This document shows, piece by piece, positions 46,800 through 57,129 of a DNA stretch of 64,000 nucleotides (its first letter is position 1; each line of letters opens with the position of its first letter). The stretch lies in NCBI GenBank assembly GCA_028023455.1, contig JAQFVV010000063.1:6000794-6064793 (forward strand), in the 5' to 3' direction. A program made the translations under genes and the position numbers. A model generated the notes under the pieces. The model was not told where the DNA came from and searched no databases. It worked only from the letters and a program-made list of their open reading frames with translations. Source of the stretch: Epiperipatus broadwayi. Its lineage: Eukaryota > Onychophora > Udeonychophora > Euonychophora > Peripatidae.

Positions 46800-47105
46800 A
46801 ATGCATGGGCTTTGAGCTTCAGATTCTCAATGATATGGATGGTGAAAAGTTGGAGAATGGAGAAGATTGTTGAAGCTTGTACATTAAAGTTTGAAGATTT
46901 TTTTATATTAATAGAAACAGTGCACTGATTGTATGTATGTGTGGGAAATGGTGATTTCTAACAAATGATGGCCGCTGATTTAGCACAAAATACATATATT
47001 GGAGATCATTTATCTTTTTCACATTCATGTTGATGTCTGTATCCGTTGTATAAAATAAATTAAATAGGTGTAGGGAGAATAAATGCCTGAATTCAAGTTC
47101 TTTAT

Positions 47106-47108
<3 letters not shown>
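46800..47108 (+). mobile_element. Single copy of the second hammerhead-repeat family
   Basis: It aligns with 18180-18480 over its length (ATGGGCTTTGA, TGGAGATCATTTATCTTTTTCACAT split by substitutions, TAGGTGTAGGG). It is non-coding, carries a decayed hammerhead, and is bounded on the right by an (AT)n(GT)n tract. Confidence 0.7.
46958..47004 (+). ncRNA. Decayed hammerhead (family 2, 47-kb copy)
   Basis: AATGATG stands where CTGATGA is expected, helix II GCT/AGC is short and AAAA replaces GAAA. ATACATATATTGG follows as in the 18.3-kb copy. Confidence 0.4.
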
Positions 47109-47141
<33 letters not shown>

Positions 47142-47142
47142 A
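47105..47142. repeat. (AT)n(GT)n microsatellite
   Basis: Alternating AT passes into GT repeats, between the hammerhead repeat and the 3' end of the PLE. Confidence 0.95.
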
Positions 47143-47199
47143 TAAAAGACATATATTTTGTAGGTTCATCCATGTTAAAAAATTTAAATATTAATATAC

Positions 47200-47240
47200 T
47201 GATGTTTCAACTTGATCACACAAGTCATCTACTAGGTGAT
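47200..47240 (-). other. Hammerhead-like relic in PLE 3' region
   Basis: This is the counterpart of 33180-33220. Helix II GACTTG/CAAGTT is intact with GAAA after it, but the first box (TAGTAGA) and the cleavage site (CATC) are mutated. Confidence 0.35.
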
Positions 47241-47319
47241 AAAAGGTAGAAAGACAGTTGTAGAGGCACTACAATCACTGATTTTAAAAAAAAAAAACGT
47301 TAAAGTTCCACCAATAGCA

Positions 47320-49020
47320 AAAATTTAAATTAAGAATGTTATTTTTAAAAAATCTTTCCAAATAGGAAGAAGTTTGCTTGTATTATCTTGCATATTGATA
47401 CAATCTGACCTTATAAGTATCTCAATGGTTTCTCTGACTTTGCACTGGTAGAGATTATCAAATATAGATTTGATCCTGTTACTAGAAAAAATCAATTTTA
47501 TGACCTGAATCTATAGTATGGTGTGAGAGTGCTGTTTCTGATGAGTGTTGTTTAACCGCATTAGCATGCTCATCTCTCCTAACATGGATGTGATGATTAT
47601 TCATATCTATGCAAGAAGCTTTACAATTTTCACATGAGATTTGATAAACACCATGAGATTCAAGAGGGATTGAATCCTTAGGCTTGGTTATTATATTGCA
47701 GATCTTTTGATGAGTAGAAAATGCTGTATTTATATCATAGCATTTTAATATATGTCCAATACTGTGTGTAGTTCCTTTTACATATGGAACACAAATCCTA
47801 ATAGCTGATTTATCATCTTTTTGTTTCTTATTTTGTCCATTTTGGACTTGAGATAAGGCTTTTTTAATAAATTTAATATTATTACTATTTGTTAATAAAA
47901 CACTATTAATATGGTTTATTTCTTCTTTCAGGTGTGACTTATCTGAAATGTTAATTGCTCTATTTAAATGAGTTGTGGCTATGGAAACTACCTGAGTTGA
48001 ATGATAATTAGAATGGAAGTGTAAATATCTGTCTGTGTGTGTATTCTTTCTGTAAATCAAAAAAGATAAACTATTTGGTGTCCTGATGACTAGAACATCA
48101 AGAAAAGGGGGTTTCCCACCAGACTCCATCTCCATTGTAAATTTACTATGAGGATGCATATTGTTTAAATGTTAGAAAAAAATAATCTAATTTATTTTTT
48201 CCATGTTGCCATATGACAAAAGTGTCATCTATGTATCTGAGCCAAATGAGAAGTTTTAAAGATGATGATTTTAAAGCACGAGTTTGTATATTTTCCATGA
48301 ATAAATCAGCTATTACTCCTGAGATAGATGAGCCCATAGGAATACCAAAAACTTGACAAAATATGTGTTCAAGAGACAATGTTTAATCAAATCAATAATA
48401 TGGTTTGCTAAATTGCAGCATTGCAAAACTACATTTAAATCTTCATCAACTGGAATGTTTGTAAACAAAGACACGAATTCAAAACTGACCAGAATGCCAT
48501 TAGTATTAATTTTTAAATTTTTTAAAACAGAAATAAAGAGAAAAGAGTTTTTAATATATGATTTAATAGATGTGATTGTAGGTTTAATGAAATCAGATAA
48601 ATATCTAACTAAATTATGAGTTGGAGATCCTATTGTGCTTACTATTGGACAAAGGGGAGTATCTGTTTTGTGAATTTTTGGGAGTCTATAAAATTTTGAA
48701 CAGACACATGATAGATTATTTTATTTTTTATCTCTGTTTTAATAGGTGATTTATTAATAATGGCTTTTGTTATTTTTTTCAAAAATGTACTATAATCTCT
48801 TTTTGATGGTTTATACGTTTTATCATTAAGCAAATCAAAAATTTTATTATGGTACATGTCCCAATCCATAATAACAGTAGCATTACCTTTATCAGCTGGA
48901 AGTACAATAATTGATTTGTCCAATTTTATTTATTTAATGCTTGTCTCTCCTTCTTTGAAATATTATTTTTAGGAAGCTTAGCTTTATTTAAAATATTGCA
49001 AATATAGTCTCTAGCCAAAT
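47320..49020 (-). pseudogene. PLE reverse transcriptase plus GIY-YIG endonuclease, four frameshifts
   Basis: Blocks in order: KLPKNNISKKERQAL; IIVLPADKGNATVIMDWDMY (48923-48642, the PLE RT N-terminal signature); FYRLPKIHK; ILVSFEFVSLFTNIPVDE (RT motif A); GIPMGSSISGVIADLFMEN (motif B) and LRYIDDTFVIW (motif C, 48379-48146); PPFLDVLVIRTPN; RKNTHTDRYLHFHSNYHSTQ (48159-47482); GVYQISCENCKASCID (GIY-YIG, with YIG changed to CID); VRRDEH; LSHHTIDSGHKIDF; and the C-terminal DNLYQCKVRETIEIL. Frameshifts fall near 48690, 48365, 48160 and 47480. The catalytic Asp of motif A is Glu (codon at 48478-48480), while YIDD is intact. It is inactive. Confidence 0.88.
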
Positions 49021-49029
49021 TATTATTTT

Positions 49030-49715
49030 AAATTCTTTTATTAAAGAAACTCGGAAAAATCTAGACAAAATTGACAAGTATTGCTGATTTATGTTTATTC
49101 CTTAATAATAAAATATACCATTTACTTTGGACTAGTTTTGATTGTATTGTAAATTTTAGATCCATTAAAGATTCAGAATTTGTAACAGTCAAGCAAAAGA
49201 AAAAATAGAAATGCTAATTAGAACACAATCACCAATCATTATGTATCCAAATAAAAAAAAAAGGTTATAATTTATCTAAAAAAGCCGACTCTACAGATGA
49301 AGTTTTGGTTTTAGAAAAATGTTTTACTTTTGCATTAACACCTTCCCAGATACCTTTTGAGAAAATTATTTGTAATTTTGAATCAGCTCTCGATAAAATA
49401 GATTTTTCATCGGCTGATTTGTCTAGAACCAAGATTTACAATATTTTAAAAAATGATAAACTTCCTAAAAATAATATTTCAAAGAAAGAAAGACAAGCAT
49501 TAAATAATATAAAATTGGATAAATCAATTGTTGTACTTCCAGCTGATAAAGATAATGCTACTGTTGTTATGGATCATGACATGTACCATAATAAAATTTT
49601 AGATTTACTTAATGATAAAACTTATAAACCATCAAAAAGAGATCATACTATGTATTTGGAAAAAACAACAAAAGCCATTATCAGTATTCGCATATTGAAA
49701 CAGAGATAAAACATA
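49030..49715 (+). pseudogene. Second Penelope-like element, RT N-terminal part
   Basis: From about 49265 the plus strand reads NLSKKADSTDEVLVLEK, then 49305-49709 gives a 134-residue open frame. The frame contains LTPSQIPFEKIICNFES, DLSRTKIYNILK, ISKKERQAL and SIVVLPADKDNATVVMD, the PLE RT N-terminal region with the PADKxNATVxMD signature (Gly changed to Asp). Earlier fragments (IKETRKNLDKIDKYC near 49045) are out of frame. The element breaks off just before the RT palm. It is clearly the same family as the minus-strand copy next to it (KTYKPSKRD in both), but not an identical copy. Confidence 0.85.
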
Positions 49716-51950
49716 ATTTTTCTAAGGGTCATGGCATTGATCAATGTCCCATAATTGAGCATACAAATTCAGGAAAAAGAAATCACTGTACCGGACATAG
49801 AACAGCAGTAAAGAGAGATGAGATTTGAATTAGGACTATTGAGGCTGAATCCCCAATTAACATATAACAATTAAAATAATACATAAGTATATAAAACCCT
49901 TTATATTTAAAAACTAACCAAAATAAAGATCGAACTCTGGATAGGATCAAAAGATACTTTAATTTAATATTATATAAAAATTTATTCTAAATGGATATTA
50001 TTTATATAGTTCATACTAGAATAGTTTCATTATGCTTACATATGTGATCATTATGGGATGTCATGCTAATACATATATAGAGTGGTTTATTTATATGTCA
50101 ATGTTTTAAAAAAATTACATAATGAGTTTAAGAAGAGAAATGCTATTTTAACAAACAATTAAATTATGACATAGACAGAGGAATTTACAATGAGACACTT
50201 TAATGTTTGAATAAATTAATATCATGTATTTAATAAACTGTGATTGATGCCACTTTGATCACACAAGATATCTACATGTATGTGATTAGGATGCCAGGTA
50301 AATTGGTCTCTGATATCTGTTACATTTATTAATTATTGAACAACAAGGTTATAAAACAGAGAGTGATTTTGAATATGCAAATATTTTCATATTCAATATG
50401 ACAAACATTATATTTCAATTCTTGAATTATAAAATAAAATAAGGATAATTTATTTACATGTGAGAGTTACTCATCTAAGGGAAATAGCTTAATGCAAGCT
50501 TTTCATGACATACTACATATAAATACAATAATCAATAACAAAAGTGGTTTAGTTATATCACAAACATTATGGCTTACCAATTAGTCTTAGGCAGCAAATA
50601 TTAAACTCGGCCATGGAGACAATCATTTAAGTGAGAAAAGAGAAATGGTAAGCCCATTCTTCTGATGGGCCATACCTGGAAAAAAGAAAGTAGGAAATGC
50701 AATGGTCCACATGGGTTACCCCAGGCAGAACTTCTGCTACTCTTTTGCATGGTGTCCTAGGGCATTTATGATGCCAGCTAAAACATATTAAGTGAAGGTG
50801 GAGGATTTGAAGTTCCCAGTGATTCTCAAATTATGATAAAGCCAATAATGATAATGGCTGACTTATGCTGGCAATGCTATGAAACAATAATATGTCCTTT
50901 AATGGTGTCAAAATAACTAATGGCCTAAATATAAAGTTTTAATTGGTGCAACGGCATGACTTGTATACTAAACTACATTAAATAACTAAAATATAAAATT
51001 AGATGAATTAATGACACATGATTACATTTCCCTTCATTAAACAGGTCCCACATGCATTTGGAATCAATAAACATTATTTAAACTATAATGCTCAAGGTAC
51101 TACATATAAATGATTATTACATTTAAAAATAATGAGCATTATTATTTAAAATATCTTAACTGGAATTTAAGCAATAGAGTTCTTGAATACCATTAAATTT
51201 ATAATCAATAAATATATACCTATGGCAGTACTATAATAATAATCTGCCTAGAACATAAATGATATTATTTAACTGGTTATTAACCCAGTGAGTTTTGGCT
51301 TTAAAACAAATAATTTCAAGTAGTCCCAAAAAGCATAGGGGAAAGATGATTCAGGTCCCTACTCAATTGACATTTATTATGCTATATTATTTTCTTGTTA
51401 TCAAACTCACAAGCAAACAGGAATGGTACAAGAAAAATATATCAGAAAAACAAAAGAAAGCACCCTTATCTTCAATCTACACTATTTATACATTCCCAAC
51501 TATGACAGGAATGCCTTGGTTCATTTACCCAGAGGCAGATAAATAATTAACAAATTACAGCCCATTTTTAATTAAAAACAAGATGATAAGATTCAAATCA
51601 CATTCCAGTTTGAAAGAATTTAAATTAAAACAAATAAAACAAAATTATTTCATTAGCAAAATATTTTCAGTTAAAATAAAAAACTTTGATATGAAAACAA
51701 TATTTTATTTAATGAAAGTCAAACTTTTAAAATATTTACTTAGTGAAGCAAAACTCACAATGGATTAATTTGAACCTGCCATATTGTTTATATCTTTTAT
51801 TTTCTTACAAAATGAGAAATTAAATGCAAATAATTTTTAAAAAAATGACAACTTTTCAGACAAAAACATTTCACCCAATATTCAAAAGTATCAAAATATT
51901 AAACTCAAAATTATAAATTGTTTATTATATAGTAAAGTTTTAGCATGCTT
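49716..51950. other. Unrecognised sequence with one G+C-richer patch
   Basis: About 50580-50830 is clearly less A+T-rich. It holds short open segments (for example MVHMGYPRQNFCYSFAWCPR) without a recognised family. Frames at 51295-51546 and 51583-51768 (+) are Lys-rich products of A-rich DNA. The remainder is featureless. Confidence 0.35.
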
Positions 51951-52441
51951 TATATATATTGTAACGAGCACATATGACATTACATTATTTTTTTTTATTA
52001 TTAAACATTAAAATAAAAAGTTTGCATTTAAAATTTTTTTTTAAGACAGAAAAATTGAAAATAAATTCTACCTTAAACTCGTATATATGTAAATCTCACA
52101 GATGAGAAAAATTATTAAAATAAATTATTAAAATAAAACTTTATTAAAGAAAAAGTATTTTAAAACTAAATTTTAAAAAGATTTGGAGATAAAATTATAT
52201 CTTTAAATTTATCTTTAAATATATCTTTGGATTTGGAAAACAGGTTAATTAATGTTATGGAAATGATTATTTTAATTAGTCCAAGTGAAGAAGCCCTTGG
52301 GTATTTAAATGTATAAACAATGGTCAGATAGAAAAACAATAGAAACTTTTAGCAAATAAAAAGAAATCCATATGGAATCGGACCTCAGCAAAAAGACCCC
52401 CATCATCAATGACGTAATGTTGAGTCAATCCTTAAGATTAA

Positions 52442-52450
52442 TATAAAAGG
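52442..52450 (+). promoter_or_regulatory. TATA box of the 5' LTR
   Basis: TATAAAAGG, conserved in the 3' LTR at about 55298-55306. Transcription is expected to start about 30 bases downstream. Inferred from sequence only. Confidence 0.55.
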
Positions 52451-52649
52451 AAAAGTTGGAAATTATTATGGTTTATTAAGAGAGGACTGAGATGTGTTAA
52501 GTCGGAGAGTTGGAGGTGAAGGGATTGAAAGACACACTTTCAATTCCTTTAGTTGTTATAAAAATGAAAAAATGAAACATCGCTTTTCTTATACTGAGGA
52601 CAACAGGATCGTTTGGGGATTTAATGTGGATTCCAAATGGCATGCAATG

Positions 52650-52655
52650 AATAAA
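52650..52655 (+). terminator. AATAAA polyadenylation signal in the LTR
   Basis: It lies about 200 bases after the TATA box, and the equivalent in the 3' LTR is at 55506-55511. It would define the end of R. Confidence 0.45.
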
Positions 52656-54130
52656 GAGGAATGTTGAAAAAAAATCATAAGAACTTTAAAAACATTTTGA
52701 AACACTAAGAACTTTAAAATATAAACTTTCTCAGTCTTTAATTTATAAGAAATAGAATCCTATCTGACCAATGTTATTTATTAATTAGTTATAATTTTAT
52801 TTAATGTATTTCTTTTGTAAAATAATTTCCATTTATATTTTTTTTTGTTCTTTAAGTTTTATTATGATTTCTGTTTTCTGATAAATTAAAATATATCAAT
52901 TTTAAACTTAAGTCGGGCATGAATGGCTGTATAGATTTGTAAAGTTATATTAAGGGAGGGTAATCTTAGGTTATTTGTTTCGTAGTTAAATTGGGTCAAT
53001 GGATTGGATATATTGGTGTAGTTAGTAGATGTAATGCAAGATTCGCTATGGGCAGAATTGTTTGTATGCACCACACTCACCCATTTGCCTATGGAAGGAA
53101 TTATAAGTCGGAGACCACAGTTCCTTTCTATGGAGTTTTTTTTATTGCTCTTCTTGCCTGATAGATGTAGTATTCCTATCTGACGAGAGGCAATTTCTTC
53201 TCTTAACTTTTTGTGCTGCCGTATTTCGTATTACATTAAATACATCGATATATCAGATGAATTGGCATTAGTTCGACTGCAAACTTTTGGCCTAAGGTTA
53301 AATAAGGATAGAATATTTTCTTTTCAAATGCAAATCTATGTAGTCTATTCATACTCGACACTAAATAAAAATGCATTAAATTTAAGTTGTTTATAGATGC
53401 TTGCATGGATTGGTTATCGATTAATTATGTTTTGGGTATTCATATTTGATCAAAATATACAGACATTCGATAAATAATGATACCTTACGGTGAGTATCTA
53501 AAATGTATTTATTCGGATGTCTTTTAAGTTATTGGTGTCAATGCAAGCATCTTATATGTGAATGCTAATGGGTTACGTATAAATTTCCCTCTGCAATTGA
53601 CGGTATCAATGACTTTATATTTTGATCATTTATGTTTATTTTGAAATGTCTTTAACCGTGAAATCTATGTAACCGATCTATACTCAACATGTTTTAAAAC
53701 AAACTTTTTTAAATCCATTTGTGTGAACTAATAATAGTATAAAATTTAAAATGTAAATTAAAAATCTAAAATAAAAGTTAAAAATAAAGTTAAATGTTAA
53801 AGTAAACATATTAAAATAAAAATGTTAAATGTTATATATATATATGTGCATAAATAAATTTTTGTATGTTAATTACTGGCAGTGGCTTATTTTATTCTTT
53901 TTTATATATTCTGAGATAAAAATTTATATTATATTATTTAATCTCTGCTACTCCTTGAGTTAGTGACATGGGCTAATGACCGGATATCAAAATGTATAAA
54001 TAAAATTTAAAAAAAATTTTTTTTGACTTACGTATCTGCCTACTTTATAAAATTTTTCTAGGTTCAAATGCCTAGATGGCGCCCTGTAGTGCAGATTACA
54101 TTAAGCTCTCTTTCTCCAGATAGTTACAAC

Positions 54131-54148
54131 TGGTCACCCAACTGGGGC
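54131..54148 (+). other. Primer-binding site
   Basis: TGGTCACCCAACTGGGGC begins two bases after the 5' LTR. TGG pairs with the CCA end of a tRNA, and the pattern resembles Ty3/Gypsy primer sites of the TGGxxxCCCAAxxxGGGG type. This fixes the plus orientation of the element. Confidence 0.7.
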
Positions 54149-54828
54149 CGAGCTATTAATAAAAACCACGTATACCCTGAGTAAATTTCCTTTTTTCAAA
54201 ATGAAATATTTTTATGTTACATAAAGTCGTATACTTTAAATCTTATAAAAGCACTGCCAGAAAGAAATAGCACATTTATTAAACACAAGAAAGTATTGAT
54301 AATATTAAATTGTATTTTATTAAAAAGAAAGTCAAAAGGTTGCAATTTATATGTTTTTTTTTGTTAGTATAAATTATGCTTTAACATGTAAGTTTATGAT
54401 CGAAATGTGGTGCCTTACGATGAGTACCTTTGGGAATTATTTCAGTGTAACCCTATGTATGCATTTCAATCAGTCATAAATAAAATGGTGGTATTTATAA
54501 TTGTGCTGCAAAAATACATGTTTAAACCCATTATTTCTTAAAACATATTTACCTCAGTGCAACCTTTCTTAAATAAATAATTTAAATAATTTGTTTGTCA
54601 TGCCGTGTGTAAAAATAAAATGTATTAAAAAATAGAACGCTTGGGGGGGGAGAGGCGTAGACATAAATGGTCCTTAGGAAAGCAATAATAAACATTTTAT
54701 ATATATATATATATAGTCTTTATACTAACCGAATGTTTGTAAATTTTGTTAATTGTGTACTATAATTACTAACCCTAAGTAAAATATTTTTTTTTGTTGT
54801 TCATTTTTTTTAAGCAAGTTTACTGATA
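54149..54828 (+). other. Non-coding internal region of the LTR element
   Basis: There is no reading frame of note. A purine run GGGGGGGGAGAGG at 54643-54655 looks like a polypurine tract, but it is 174 bp upstream of the 3' LTR instead of adjacent to it. An (AT)n tract lies near 54697-54714. Either the true tract is lost or 54656-54828 is a later insertion. Confidence 0.55.
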
Positions 54829-56996
54829 TATAACGAGCACAGACAATGTTACATTATTTTTTTTTATTATTAAACATTAAAATAAAAAGTTCGCATTTAA
54901 AAATTTTTTTTAAGACAGAAAAATTGAAAATAAATTCTACCTTAAACTCGTATATACATAAATCGCACAGATGAGAAAAATTATTAAACTAAAACTTTAT
55001 TAAAGAAAAAGTATTTTAAAACTAAATTTTAAAAAGATTTGGAGATAAAATTCTATCTTTAAATTTATCTTTAAATATATCTTTGGATTTGGAAAACAGG
55101 TTAATTAATGTTATGGAAATGATTGTTTTAATTAGTCCAAGTGAACAAGCCCTTGGGCATTTAAATGTATAAACAACATTCAGATAGGAAAACAATAGAA
55201 ACTTTTAGCAAATAAAAAGAAATCCCTATGGAATAAGACCTCAGCGAAAAGACCACCATCATCGATGATGTAATGTTGAGTCAATCCTTAAGATTAATAT
55301 AAAAGGAAAAGTTGGAAATTATTATGGTTTATTAAGAGAGGACTGAGATGTGTTAAGTCAGAGAGTTGGAGGTGAAGGGATTGAAAGACGCACTTTCAAT
55401 TCCTTCAGTTGTTATAAAAATGGAAAAATGAAACATCACTTTTCTTATACTGAGGACATCTGGATCGTTTGGGGATTTAATGTGGATTCCAAATGGCATG
55501 CAATGAATAAAGAGGAACCTTGAAAACAAATTGTAAGAACTTTAAAAACATTTTGAAACACTAAGAACTTTAAAATATAAACTTTCTCAGTCTTTACTTT
55601 ATAAGAAATAGAATCCTATCTGACCAATATTATTTATTAATTAGTTATAATTGTATTTAATGTATTTTTTTTGTAAAATCATTTCCATTTATATTTTCTT
55701 TTGTTCTTTAAGTTTTATTATGATTTCTGTTTTCCGATAAATTAAAATATATCAATGTTAAACTTAAGTCGGGCATGAATGGCTGTATAGATTTGTAAAG
55801 TTATATTAAGGGAGAGTAATCTTAGGTTATTTGTTTCGTAGTTAAATTGGGCCAATGGATTGGATATATTGGTGTAGTTAGTAGATGTAATGCAAGATTC
55901 GCTACGGGAACAATCGTTTGTATATGCCACACTCACCCATTTGCCTATGGAAGGAATTATAAGTTGGAGACCACAGTTTATTTCTATGGGTTTTTTTATT
56001 GCTCTTCTTGTCTGATAGATGTAGTATTCCTATCTGACGAGAGGCAATTTCTTCTCTTAACTTTTTGTGCTGCCATATTTCGTATTACATGAAATACATC
56101 GATATATCAGATGAATTGGTGTTAGTTCGACTGCGAACTTTTGGCCTAAGGTTAAATAAGGATAGAATATTTTCTTTTCAAATGCAAATCTATGTAGACT
56201 ATTCATACTCAACACTAAATAAAAATGCATTAAATTTAAGTTGTTTATAGACACTTGCATGGATCGGTTATCGATTAATTATGTTTTGGGTATTCATATT
56301 TGATCAAAATATATAGACATTCAATAAATAATGATACCTTACAGTGAGTATCTAAAATGTATTTATTCGGATGTCTTTTAAGTTATTGGTGTCAATGCAA
56401 GCATCTTATATGTGAATGCTAATGGGTTACTTATAAATTTCCCTCTGCAATTGACGGTATCAATGACTTTATATTTTGATCGTTTATGTTTATTTTGAAA
56501 TGTCTTTAACCATGAAATCTATGTAACCAACCGATCTCTACTCAACATGTTTTAAAACAAACTTTTTTAAATCCATTTGTGCGAACTAATAATAATATAA
56601 AATTTAAAATGTAAATTAAAAACCTAAAATAAAAGTTAAAAATAAAGTTAAATGTTAAAGTAAACATATTAAAATAAAAATGTTAAATGTTATATATATA
56701 TATATATATGTGTGCGTAAATAAATTTTTGTATGTTAATTACTGGCAGTGGCTTATTTTATTCTTTTTTATATATTCTGAGATAAGAATTTATATTATAT
56801 TATTTAATCTCTGCTAATCCTTGAGCTAGTGACATGGGCTAACGACCAGATATCAAAATGTATAAATAAAATAAAAATAAAAAAATTTTTTTTGACTTAC
56901 ATATCAGCCTACTTTATAAATTTTTCTAGGTTCAAATGCCTAGATGGTGCCCTGTAGTGCAGATTACGTTAAGCTCTCTTTCTCCGGATAGTTACA
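54829..56996 (+). repeat. 3' LTR
   Basis: Collinear with the 5' LTR at an offset of 2868-2869 bp. It has small indels (for example a shorter repeat near 54985), a longer (AT)n near 56692-56708, and the first bases TATAAC instead of TGTAAC. It ends GTTACA, followed by (AT)n. Confidence 0.85.
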
Positions 56997-57045
56997 ATAT
57001 ATATATATATTGCTACATAGTAGGTAATGCCAAGGTTAATACATT

Positions 57046-57125
57046 AAATATAATTGCTGGGTTTGAACCCTTGTCAATGGTTAGTTTTTAGGAAGGAAAA
57101 CATTAACCTCACTCTGACTATAGAG
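57046..57125 (-). repeat. tRNA-like segment, possible SINE fragment
   Basis: The minus strand has TAGTCAGAGTGAGGTTAATG (A-box-like) and, about 40 bases on, GGGTTCAAACCC (B-box-like). Between them TTTCCTTCCTAAAAACT could replace an anticodon arm. It is not a functional tRNA. Confidence 0.4.
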
Positions 57126-57129
57126 TGAC

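Larger units (their letters stand above)
47150..49030 (-). mobile_element. Penelope-like element, nearly complete RT to 3' end
   Basis: On the minus strand this copy runs from the RT N-terminal block near 49020 to a 3' untranslated region near 47160, which is shared with 33133-33280. The 5' end meets a second PLE in opposite orientation (49030-49715), giving a head-to-head pair. The 3' end abuts a microsatellite and a copy of the second hammerhead-repeat family. Confidence 0.85.
51960..54128 (+). repeat. 5' LTR
   Basis: TG...CA ends with the short inverted repeat TGTAAC/GTTACA. A TATA box at about 52442-52450 (TATAAAAGG) and an AATAAA at 52650-52655 suggest U3 of about 0.5 kb, R of about 0.2 kb and an unusually long U5 of about 1.45 kb. 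Short frames inside (52886-53080 minus, 53211-53396 plus) recur in the 3' LTR but show no known motif. Confidence 0.85.
51960..56996 (+). mobile_element. Non-autonomous LTR retrotransposon with very long LTRs (about 2.17 kb each)
   Basis: Two direct repeats, 51960-54128 and 54829-56996, start TGTAAC (TATAAC in the second) and end GTTACA. They are flanked by ATAT-type sequence consistent with a 4-6 bp target duplication in an (AT)n tract. Between them are only about 700 bp with a primer-binding site but no gag or pol. The repeats differ by scattered substitutions (roughly 5 percent in stretches compared by eye), so the insertion is old. LTRs occupy about 86 percent of the element. It depends on proteins made by another element, most plausibly Ty3/Gypsy given the primer-binding site form. 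Confidence 0.85.

Noticed and set aside
51295-51768. Two adjacent Lys-rich plus-strand frames as a split gene
   Set aside because: They show only A-rich codons, have no motif, and there is no similarity between the frames or to known families.
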